Positions 1 to 7,055 of a stretch of 10,902 bases of DNA are shown piece by piece. Where the stretch lies: assembly GCA_025765595.1 (NCBI GenBank), contig JAIVFH010000663.1, positions 1 to 10,902 on the forward strand. Direction: 5' to 3'. Position 1 is the first letter of the stretch, and each line of letters starts with the position of its first letter. The notes below the pieces were generated by a model. It was not told the DNA's origin. It searched no databases and saw only the letters and a list, made by a program, of their open reading frames with translations. The translations under genes and the position numbers were made by a program. This DNA comes from Obelidium mucronatum. Taxonomy: Eukaryota > Chytridiomycota > Chytridiomycetes > Chytridiales > Chytriomycetaceae.

Positions 1-1079
1 GGACTCGGCGGCGGCAGCAACGGCGGTAGACCTTTGAAAGGAGATGATCTCAAAAAGTACATTAGCGAACTGCGTGGAAAATCCAACATTTACAAACTCA
101 AGCGATCTGAACTCTCTGAAATACAAGCAGAATTCGGGATCCTTCAGCGAACAGAGCAGATTCTACGTTCTCGAGAACAAAACATGAGTTCGAGCTTGAC
201 TGAAATTGAGCGACGTAGTGGTGTCCAAGGATACCACTCTCAACGCGATGATTTGGAGAAAGTCTCTGAAAGAAAAAGTGAAATGGATGAATTGAAGGGG
301 AAAACGTTGAATGAAATCAGCGAATTATTTCATCACTTGTCACTGGAATCAATGACAAGAAAACAGTTCTGGCGCCAGTGATTCAGGAACTGAGAAAGTT
401 GAGAGTTGTGGCAAGCGATTTGGAAGCGGATTATGTTGAAAGAAAGAGACATTATGATGGTTTGATGGTTGGCTTGGACAGCGAAGCCATCAAACTGGAA
501 CAAGAGGTGAAAGGATATCGCCAAGATATTCAGAACGATCAGAGTCGGTTTCACTACTTGAATATGTCGATCGGACTGCAATTGACTTGCCACAGATAAA
601 ACAGGTATACGTAATCTCATATGGAGATTCTGGTGCAGTATCTCACAGGAATCGTAAATAGTTTTGGCATGAAAATGAAGGCATACCATTGGTTGGAGAC
701 GACGCCGGTGGAAGCTCACAGAAGCGCGTGGTTTGGGCAAAGACATATCGCGATGTTTTACAACAAGAAAGATTATTGACAGCAAGAAAATGCTGGGAAA
801 TCCTTGCTTGAGCAGCAAAAGGAAGATAAAGGGTTAAGAGCATCAAACATTGGGCTGGAGACAAAAATTTCTGACCCCATTTATATCGCTAGGCAAAACA
901 TGGGGAAAAAAAAAAAAAAAAACCAAAGTGTCAAACAACGATCCTTCTTTCACCAGTGACGTCAAAAAGATTGACGTACGAGTTGAAGGTTGCACACAAT
1001 CAAAAGCTTTAGAGTGGCGGTGGAAATGGATGTACATCCGGATTTACTCAGATAAACTCAAGACAGATTGGTGCTGTGA
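1..1079 (+). pseudogene. IFT81: IFT81 (intraflagellar transport IFT-B subunit), C-terminal part, frameshifted
   Basis: IFT81 is a coiled-coil subunit of the IFT-B complex, which carries tubulin into growing flagella. Reading frame 1 is open from the window edge with a Gly-rich linker, then PLKGDDLKKYISELRGKS, FGILQRTEQIL, and DDLEKVSERKSEMDELKGKT, all in the order known for IFT81. Near 335 the match moves to frame 3 (INDKKTVLAPVIQELRKLR, then LEQEVKGYRQDIQNDQSRFH up to about 565). It then moves to another frame (AIDLPQIKQ), followed by a likely 117-nt intron (605-721, GT-AG). The match resumes with KRVVWAKTYRDV. Further shifts near 753-775 and 850 surround YNKK and QQENAGKSLLEQQKEDKG. The terminal exon (983-1079) has an in-frame TAG and three small insertions. 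At least five frame breaks fit either a decaying pseudogene or error-rich sequence. The three genes in the middle of the window show no such breaks. A run of 17 A lies at 906-922. The family identity is firm; the status is not. Confidence 0.8.
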
Positions 1080-1306
1080 TTGATGAAACTTAAAAAGACA
1101 TTTCAAAAACATTGCCGTTTTCTTTCATAATTGAAATTCACGAATCGCTACTGCATGCTTGAGACATTGTTTATATACACATCGCTATTTTGTATTACAT
1201 AAGCAAGTTTTGTTGCCGCCTCAGCTCCCAATCTTCACAAATAAGGGCACACTTTAATGCTCAGATCCATTATCTTGAATTTCTCCCTTCAGATCAGCTT
1301 CCTTAA
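981..1306. repeat. Tandem duplication, copy 1
   Basis: This stretch matches 1321-1643 almost throughout. Differences are one T/A change and insertions of 1, 2 and 1 nt, all between about 1010 and 1055 inside the IFT81 exon, plus a 1-nt deletion near 1281. About 225 bp of non-coding DNA between the last two sites is identical in both copies. The right end carries a remnant of the last codons of the minus-strand PH-like gene, out of frame because of the missing T. Confidence 0.95.
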
Positions 1307-1322
1307 TCAAAAGTTGCTACAG

Positions 1323-1415
1323 TTGAAGGTTGCACACAATCAAAAGCTTTTGAGTGGCGGTGGAATGGATACATCCGGATTTACTCAGATAACTCAAGAC
1401 AGATTGGTGCTGTGA
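1323..1415 (+). pseudogene. IFT81: Second, undamaged copy of the IFT81 terminal exon
   Basis: This is the copy-2 version of the last IFT81 exon. It follows an AG (CTACAG) and reads 30 codons without interruption: LKVAHNQKLLSGGGMDTSG, then FTQITQDRLVL and TGA at 1413-1415. The DRLVL ending is typical of IFT81 C-termini. The equivalent in copy 1 (983-1079) has a TAG and is 4 nt longer through three insertions. Copy 2 has no IFT81 body directly in front of it, because copy 1 and a 14-nt junction intervene. It is therefore an orphan exon if the assembly is right. If the duplication is a misjoin, it is the true 3' end of the gene. Confidence 0.7.
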
Positions 1416-1588
1416 TTGATGAAACTTAAAAAGACATTTCAAAAACATTGCCGTTTTCTTTCATAATTGAAATTCACGAATCGCTACTGCATGCTTGAGA
1501 CATTGTTTATATACACATCGCTATTTTGTATTACATAAGCAAGTTTTGTTGCCGCCTCAGCTCCCAATCTTCACAAATAAGGGCACAC

Positions 1589-1594
1589 TTTAAT
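1589..1594 (-). terminator. Possible poly(A) signal ATTAAA of the PH-like gene
   Basis: On the minus strand ATTAAA lies 12-17 nt past the stop codon of the PH-like gene. It is a common variant of AATAAA, but it sits very close to the stop and inside the duplicated segment, so support is weak. Confidence 0.3.
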
Positions 1595-1605
1595 GCTCAG
1601 ATCCA

Positions 1606-2058
1606 TTATCTTGAATTTTCTCCCTTCAGATCAGCTTCCTTAAAGATGCGCTGCGCAAGATCTTGAGGCGTTTGATTGGGGACTTGAATCACTACAATTC
1701 CGTATGCATGTCCTTCAAGGTCCAGGGCAATGGATTGATCTGGCTTAGAGTACAAATGCAAGTCAGCCTTTTTGCCGTTCACGTGGTAGTATGTGGCTAT
1801 GTACGAAAGACAAACCGTCAGGTTTTGAAAGCAAATTGTGTACAAATAACTATAGTTACCATCAGTGATAACTCCAGGAACATGGGTTCCAACTTTAATT
1901 CCTCTGAATACTGCGTAGGCTTCACCTGGACGGGTTCTGATGGATTTGATTTGGCTGTAGGGAATCTTGACTTCTTGAGGAAGACCAGCGGCAAGGACCC
2001 TCTCTTCAGCGGATGGGGTAATAACGAGGCTGTTGTTTTCAAACTTGATTTCTGGCAT
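1606..2058 (-). CDS. Small PH-like domain protein, two exons
   Basis: Exon 1 is 1860-2058 and exon 2 is 1606-1796. The 63-nt intron (1797-1859) has donor GTAACT, acceptor ACATAG and a CTGAC branch-like site about 20 nt before the acceptor. Splicing gives 129 aa and joins GVITD to ATYYHVNGKKADLHLY. The segment VFRGIKVGTHVPGVITDATYYHVNG, given here in two halves (VFRGIKVGTHVPGV; ITDATYYHVNG), resembles small bacterial and fungal PH-like proteins with a G-T-H-x-P-G-V core. That family is mostly uncharacterised. Without splicing the ORF stays open at 150 aa but carries an unrelated hydrophobic insert, so an automatic annotation could miss the intron. No signal peptide or membrane segment remains after splicing. 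The gene converges on IFT81, and its last codons lie in the duplication. The family call is from memory of motif patterns. Confidence 0.75.
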   Translation of the reverse strand: MPEIKFENNSLVITPSAEERVLAAGLPQEVKIPYSQIKSIRTRPGEAYAVFRGIKVGTHVPGVITDGNYSYLYTICFQNLTVCLSYIATYYHVNGKKADLHLYSKPDQSIALDLEGHAYGIVVIQVPNQTPQDLAQRIFKEADLKGENSR

Positions 2059-2130
2059 ATTGCGATTTTCTTACTCGGTTTTTTCTCAACTTGGTTTTTT
2101 TTAAGGATGATGCCGCCAAGGGATTCTGCT

Positions 2131-2140
2131 CTTTTTATAG
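2131..2140 (-). promoter_or_regulatory. Probable TATA box of the PH-like gene
   Basis: On the minus strand this reads CTATAAAAAG, about 73 nt upstream of the ATG at 2058. Sequence and distance suit a fungal core promoter. It has not been shown to be functional. Confidence 0.5.
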
Positions 2141-2351
2141 CTTTTGTTTTTTTTAGGTTAAAAAATTTGTTGGCCGCTGTGAAAGCGGCGAAGCCCCCAG
2201 CAAAATTCGTGGGTAATGAGTCACTAAGGCAAAAGTGCAGCCTCCAGTTTGAGTTGCGTTCACTCATATTTAACTTGGAGTGATCTGATAACAAGAAAAT
2301 GGTGAAAGCAAGGCATTCAACGAAAGAAAAAAATACAATCCGTCAATTTTT

Positions 2352-2357
2352 TTTATT
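2352..2357 (-). terminator. Poly(A) signal of the channel gene
   Basis: AATAAA on the minus strand, about 110 nt past the channel stop codon (2468-2470). It is followed on that strand by a run of A and is the best candidate signal in the 3' region. Confidence 0.5.
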
Positions 2358-2467
2358 CAGTCATAGTACTTGGTGTAATATATGTACAAACACACACACA
2401 TGCAAGTGAGGGCAAACAAAAAAATAAATTAAGTGTAAACGTAAAGGCTGTAAACCCCTCCCCCTCA

Positions 2468-5400
2468 TCACTCAGCAAATGAAATCCGCCGGCCACCAGT
2501 TCCTAATGACCCACCACCACCAGGACCCTTTCTTCTCTCTGAATTACATCTAGGTAGTCGTTCATTCGACTTTTGCGCCGTAACAAGCATATTATCAATA
2601 TCAAACGCCTCCGGCTCCTTTGCAACACCAAACGAAGCCATCATGGACCCACGCCTGCTAATACTAACTCCATTTGAAGTATTGGAAGTAGGTGAATTCA
2701 AACCACCGAGTCCATAGAAACTCGACTGTTTCCTCCCGCCAATCCCATTCAACTTCAGAATACTCCGCTTGACTGGCGCCACATAATCAACAGTGTCTTC
2801 TTCCTCCATACGTAGTCGTTCGGCTTCTTCTTCGGCTTTCCGCTTCTTTTCTTCTTCGACAATCTTTCGGAGACGGATTGTTTCGCGGATGCCTTCGGCG
2901 ACGGTGGGGTATAAGTTCATGAGGATGTTGAATTCTTCTTTGGTTAGGGTGCAGAGTTCGCAGTTTCCTTTGGCGCGGGCGGTTGCAGTTCGATGGCAAG
3001 CTATGAAAAGGGAGAGAGTTTAATTTATATATTTTAGAAAAAAGCAAAAAGAAAAAGGAACTCACATTCGAACAGCGCGATTTCACCAAAAAATGCACCC
3101 GACGTTAAAGTAACGAAAATAATGGTTCCATCTTCAGAACAGATTTCAACTTGTCCCGATTTGATGAAAAACATTTCTTCGCCTTCGTCGCCTTTTCGGA
3201 AAATGGTCCAGCCACTTAATACATGCATTGGCTGCAAATTTTGTGTGTGTGAACAGACTGACTCCAGCAAAACAAAATAAAAAACAGAGGGCATTATTCT
3301 TACCCGAATCTTGAATGCCAACATTTGCTGGAAATACGTATCTGTATTCTGGAAAATGGGTACTTTTTGCACCAACTCGAGATACAAAAAGTTTTTGATT
3401 TCTTGTTGTACGCTTTTGGGGATCCCAACGAAAAAGTGGTCCTCATCGAGACCTTTTGATTTTTGCCATTGTAGTTCCTTGTAATCTCGGACCATCTGTT
3501 TTGCGTTTTGTGTGGTGTTGGTACAGGTGTTATTTTTTTTTTTTTTGAGATGAGAAATCCGTTTCGCTGACCTGCTGTAATTCAGGGCGTAGTTTCTTTT
3601 CTTTCATGAATGATATTATTCCTTCCATTTCAAAGTTGTGGTATTCCTCTATGTTATAAGGTGAGAGAGGTTTTTTAAAAAATTAATAAAGAACCACAAA
3701 AAAAAAAAAATTATACAAACCTGCTTGATTCACAGCAGCAGTACTATCCATAAGCTCCAAAATACTATGAATATTCCCAAACACAGTCCCATAACTCAAA
3801 ATCCCCGCAACAAACTCGAAAATCACGTAAATATTCTCAGCGTCGCGTTTACATTCACGTAATTTGAGGACGAGGGATCGCAACGCGGATAGATAACTGA
3901 CCAAGTATTGCGTCGACATGGGAACGGCGATAGGTTCGTCTGATGATGGTATCGGTGAAGTTGTTGTTGAGGCTGCTGATGATACAAGCGCGGCAGCAGA
4001 ATGTATGCTCATGACGTATTCTTCGATCCATCGGTCTGGACCGGGTAATAGAGTTGAATCAATGAACCAAAAGAGGCATGCGTCGACGTGGCCGATCAGC
4101 ATGAGGATGAACATGCATTTGATGAGGCGGGATATTGGGAGGGCGAGAGAGGGTAGATGGATTTGGTATATCCGAAGGTATGGCGCGCGGAGGAATATTT
4201 TTATAAAGAGGATTACTGCCCAGAACTTTCGGCGATAGAAGCTGGGGTGTTTTTTTTTAAGTACTGGGACAAAAGATGGGCTGCCAGTCAAAAAAACACA
4301 TTTTCCGCCTTCGGCGAAAAAGAAAAACAAAAACTCGAAAAAGAAAAACAAAAACTCACGTCAAAGGATCCCCAATAGGACTCGCCCCCAAAAACCCACC
4401 CCACAACTCCACATCATCAATCGTAAACTCCAAAAACTCCCACGGCAAACTAACAAAAACCTCCAAAACCCCATGATTCACAAACAAATACCGTTTCGCA
4501 ATAAGTTCAATATCCTCCACCAACAAACCATACTCATCCTTATAATCAATCCTTGCTTGAATCCAGCAGTCAAAAAGCATGATTGCATCCATGACGCCGT
4601 AAAAAACAACCCACCCGATTTCCGTGAAATGGTGTGTCCATGCGAGTTGGACGGGGATGATGATCAAAAGAAAGAGATGGAAAATGTCAATTAGGAAGCA
4701 CCACCATCCCAAGCGTTTGGAGTCGGCTGAGATCGGGGTTCCCAAGAATTTATATACAATTGGTTTTACAACGCGGACGTAGAGAGATGCTTTGCTGCTT
4801 CCAGTTCCGAGTTTTAATCGATTTACTTTGGATGGTTTTTGTTGGAATGCTGGGTTGACAGGGGGTAATGGACTGAGCGATGTGTTTTGTATAACGTGAT
4901 GTGAAATGGCGTTTGACTTTTCAACGCGGTTCATGTTTTCGGGAAACTCTATGGATACGGTTGCATCATCAATGTTGACTGCCCTGTGTCCTTGCAAATG
5001 ACTTAATGTGTTGTATTTTTGGACAGATGAATTGCTGGGTTGTCGAGAAACGAATAAGGATGGAGGGGTTTTTGGTATTCCGTCGCGATCTTCCAGGTAT
5101 GATGGATATTGTGACCGTGCCGCTTCTCGATCTTGTTTCTTGTCTTTGTCATCATCGCTATCATCATCATCATCTTCTCCTTCTTCTTCTTGTTCTTTTT
5201 CCCCTTTGGCATTATCTGAATCGTAAGTTTCAACATCAAGCTTCAAGTTGGATCGCCGAACTGTGCCTCGTCCTACTCCTCCTTGGGAATAGTCCATCTG
5301 ACTGCTCTGCCACCGCAGCTGTGAGTTGCTGTTTGAGCGCTTTGTTGGATGGAGAAAGCCAGTGTTTGGATCGAGCGAGCCCCTTGGCGCCAGCGACACT

Positions 5401-5531
5401 TTTGGCAGGGCCGAGACGCGTTCCGACTGAGTCGAGGCGACTGAGCCAGTGCGACTCCGCTGCTGCTGGTGCTGGTGGTGACTGGTTCCTGTCTGGCTGT
5501 TGTTTCGTATAAAGAGTTCCCTGCCCGACAT
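2468..5531 (-). CDS. Cyclic-nucleotide-binding, voltage-gated-type cation channel (CNG/HCN superfamily) with unusual pore
   Basis: Six exons: 4360-5531, 3721-4241, 3572-3648, 3304-3495, 3066-3231 and 2468-3000. All introns are GT-AG and the frame is kept throughout, giving 886 aa. Residues 1-273 are low-complexity, with an Asp/Glu tract at about 110-136. S1 is near 274-298, S2 306-330, S3 347-370, S4 398-421 (KIFLRAPYLRIYQI, with spaced basic residues), S5 430-453 and S6 527-552 (YVIFEFVAGILSYGTVFGNI). A C-linker and a cyclic-nucleotide-binding domain follow (about 640-760), with FFGEIALFE at 701-709 and HRTATARA at 712-719, whose Arg713-Thr714 should contact the nucleotide phosphate. A charged coiled coil (about 744-780) and a Gly/Ser tail end the protein. 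The pore segment (505-522) reads YLSALRSLVLKLREC and lacks GYG or the TIGE-type filter of CNG channels. The protein should sit in the plasma or flagellar membrane. Ion selectivity, or conduction at all, cannot be assumed. It shares a 92-bp divergent promoter with uS4m. Confidence 0.88.
4306..4316. repeat. Short hairpin CGCC-TTC-GGCG
   Basis: An 11-nt inverted repeat with a 4-bp stem and 3-nt loop, flanked by T and A runs that could extend pairing. It lies in intron 1 of the channel gene. The reverse complement, CGCCGAAGGCG, occurs at 6935-6945 just after the uS4m stop codon. Confidence 0.6.
4316..4357. repeat. Perfect 21-bp tandem duplication at the 5' splice site of channel intron 1
   Basis: Two identical 21-nt units lie side by side (4316-4336 and 4337-4357), each GAAAAAGAAAAACAAAAACTC-like on the + strand. 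On the transcribed strand the first unit starts right after the donor GT, so it contains the +3 to +6 bases GAGT. The second unit repeats GAGT further in without a GT before it. The duplication lengthens the 118-nt intron (4242-4359) by pyrimidine-rich sequence. Confidence 0.9.
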
Positions 5532-5623
5532 GCTTTTAGTTAAAGAGAGTGAGAGAGGAAGAGTAAATCCGCAGATCCTTGGAGTAGAAGAAAGAAAAAA
5601 GAAAACAAAAAAAAAAACAAAAA
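5532..5623. promoter_or_regulatory. Compact divergent promoter between the channel gene and uS4m
   Basis: Only 92 bp separate the two start codons, which face away from each other, so both promoters and both 5' UTRs must fit here or extend into coding DNA. The + strand is GA-rich then A-rich (GAGAGTGAGAGAGGAAGAG, then A tracts up to the uS4m ATG). No TATA box is visible in either direction. Confidence 0.6.
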
Positions 5624-6906
5624 ATGTCCAAGCGCATCCCCGCGCGCTGGAAGGTCAGCGACGCGCACTCGCCGGCGAAGGGCCTCGTGCGCATGTCGTG
5701 GCACGCGCTCAACGTGTTCAACGCCGCCGCCGCGAAGCCGAAGCCAGGCGCCGCCGCCGCGCGCGCGTCCGTCTTCCAGCAGAAGTGGGCCGCAAAGCGC
5801 GCCACGCGCGCGTACCACGTGCCAAACATCAGCGAGCGCCAGCTGCTCGCGCGCCACTGGAAGAGCCAGCTGCCGCTCGTGCAGATGCGCTCAAAGGCGG
5901 AGACCGAGAACCAGCCGCCCGTGCAGGTCGGTGTTTCTCTCTGTCTCTTTCTCTTTTCTTTCTTTCTTCTCTGTTTGATCTGATCTCATCCAATCCAACG
6001 CAGGCACTCGCTTTCGCCGAACTCGAACGCCGTCTCGATGTCGTGCTGTTCCGCTCGCACTTTGCCTCCTCAATCAACCAGGCTCGCACTCAGGTCGTCC
6101 ACGGCCACGTGTCCGTCAACGGCGAAAAGTGTCCCTATCCAGCGAGGCGGCTGAAGCCAGGCGATCTGGTGTCGGTCGATCCAAAAGTTGTCGCCACTCT
6201 GCTGCCAAAATCTGTCAAAGAGTCATCTGAAGAAGCTGCTAAAGTCGAAACCGAAGAAGCATCAAAGAAGGATGAAAAAGAAGTGGATGAACAGAAGGTG
6301 GATGCTGCTCCTCAAACGGTAGAGGAACCAAAGAACCCATCTGACATCAAAAGTGAAGAAACAACAAAATCTGAATCATCACTGTCACCATCAGAATCAT
6401 CACCATCAGAATCATCATCAAAAGAATCATCATCAAAAAAGGAATCCTCCACAAAAGAACAGACCCGTCTCGCCGAAATCGTCAAGAGGCATCCAAAATC
6501 ACTCCCCTTCAACCCCTTACCCTTCATGGCTCCCTTCATGTTCACCCCTGCCTACCTCGAAGTCTGCTACAACACATGCAGCACAGTCTTTTTACGTACC
6601 CCACTCCCACAACCCACGTCTGTGGAAATCCCATCTCCACACCCTCCTGACATGCATGCCCTGGCATATGAATGGTACTCTTCCATCAAGAGAGCCAAAA
6701 CAAAGAGACCTCCTTCTTCAGATCCGCTTGTTGTGAATGGTCGCGCCGTGCGGTTAAAGAGCAAGTTTGAGTCCATTGTGAGGGCGAGATTGAAGCAGGA
6801 ACGAGATGATCGATGGTCTGTTTGGTCTAAACGGGATGAAGATGCTAGAGTGAAGGCTCTTGAGGCGAAAAACTCCAAGGTTGTGGATACAGGGGCGTCA
6901 GTGTAA
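5624..6906 (+). CDS. NAM9: Mitochondrial small-subunit ribosomal protein uS4m (NAM9 type)
   Basis: Exons 5624-5926 and 6004-6906 give 401 aa. The 77-nt intron (5927-6003) has a GTCGGT donor, a long C/T tract and a CAG acceptor, and is phase 0. uS4m is an early-binding protein of the mitochondrial 30S-like subunit that contacts 15S-type rRNA. The S4 RNA-binding domain (about 108-165) reads LERRLDVVLFRSHFASSINQ, then ARTQVVHGHVSVNGEKCPYP and LKPGDLVSVDP. Residues 170-255 are a Lys/Glu/Ser-rich linker. Residues 265-330 (LPFMAPFMFTPAYLEV, TVFLRTPLPQP, ALAYEWYSS) match the C-terminal block seen in fungal uS4m and absent from bacterial S4. The N-terminus is basic, as in mitochondrial imports. Exon 1 is extremely GC-rich: about 97 of 101 codons end in G or C. 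Exon 2 drifts to mixed usage. A misleading frame-1 ORF runs through exon 1 from 5500. Confidence 0.92.
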
Positions 6907-6934
6907 TTTTGGCGATGGATGATGCTGGAGTATT

Positions 6935-6945
6935 CGCCGAAGGCG
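6935..6945. repeat. Short hairpin CGCC-GAA-GGCG after uS4m
   Basis: An 11-nt inverted repeat 28 nt past the uS4m stop codon and before the poly(A) signal. It is the exact reverse complement of 4306-4316. Confidence 0.5.
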
Positions 6946-6953
6946 ATCAATCC

Positions 6954-6959
6954 AATAAA
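6954..6959 (+). terminator. Poly(A) signal of uS4m
   Basis: AATAAA 47 nt after the uS4m stop codon, followed by T-rich DNA. The next gene starts about 100 nt downstream, so this transcript must end quickly. Confidence 0.6.
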
Positions 6960-7055
6960 CAATCTTTATTCTTGAGATTTCGTTCATGAAGGCAGTTTGA
7001 TTCCTGAATTTATAATATTCATACAAGAAGAGTCATCAAAAAAAAAAAACTTCCA

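Larger units (their letters stand above)
1321..1643. repeat. Tandem duplication, copy 2
   Basis: This copy has a clean IFT81 terminal exon (1323-1415), the shared non-coding DNA, and the last 12 codons plus stop of the intact PH-like gene (1606-1643, minus strand). It joins copy 1 through a 14-nt spacer (1307-1320). It stops matching copy 1 after 1643, where the PH-like gene continues. Confidence 0.95.
2059..2467. other. Intergenic region: 3' end of the channel gene and promoter of the PH-like gene
   Basis: This 409-bp stretch separates two minus-strand genes. It holds a TATA-like box (2131-2140), an inverted repeat GCCGCT/AGCGGC (2173-2178 and 2184-2189), A/T-rich tracts, a short CA run near 2387-2401 and a minus-strand AATAAA. 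Open frames here (for example on the minus strand up to 2294) look like chance and have no recognisable domain. Confidence 0.6.

Noticed and set aside
333..864. Minus-strand ORFs opposite IFT81
   Set aside because: They have no recognisable motifs, and the + strand in the same stretch encodes clear IFT81 blocks.
906..922. A 17-A run as a sign of a retroposed (processed) gene copy
   Set aside because: The IFT81 copy seems to keep an intron (605-721), the run lies inside the gene rather than after it, and no target-site duplication was seen.
1663..2283. A 206-aa + strand ORF and a 158-aa - strand ORF overlapping the PH-like gene
   Set aside because: The + ORF is antisense to a spliced gene with a recognisable core. 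The - ORF is in another frame and runs through the promoter with its TATA box.
5536..5857. Two overlapping minus-strand ORFs of about 100 aa opposite uS4m exon 1
   Set aside because: They come from the lack of AT-rich stop codons in very GC-rich DNA. They have biased Ala/Arg composition, no domains, and lie antisense to a confident exon.
5500..6906. A single 468-aa + strand ORF covering the whole uS4m region
   Set aside because: Its 5' half is an out-of-frame reading of GC-rich exon 1. The S4 protein needs the ATG at 5624, the 77-nt intron and exon 2. Only the part after 6004 is real coding sequence in that frame.
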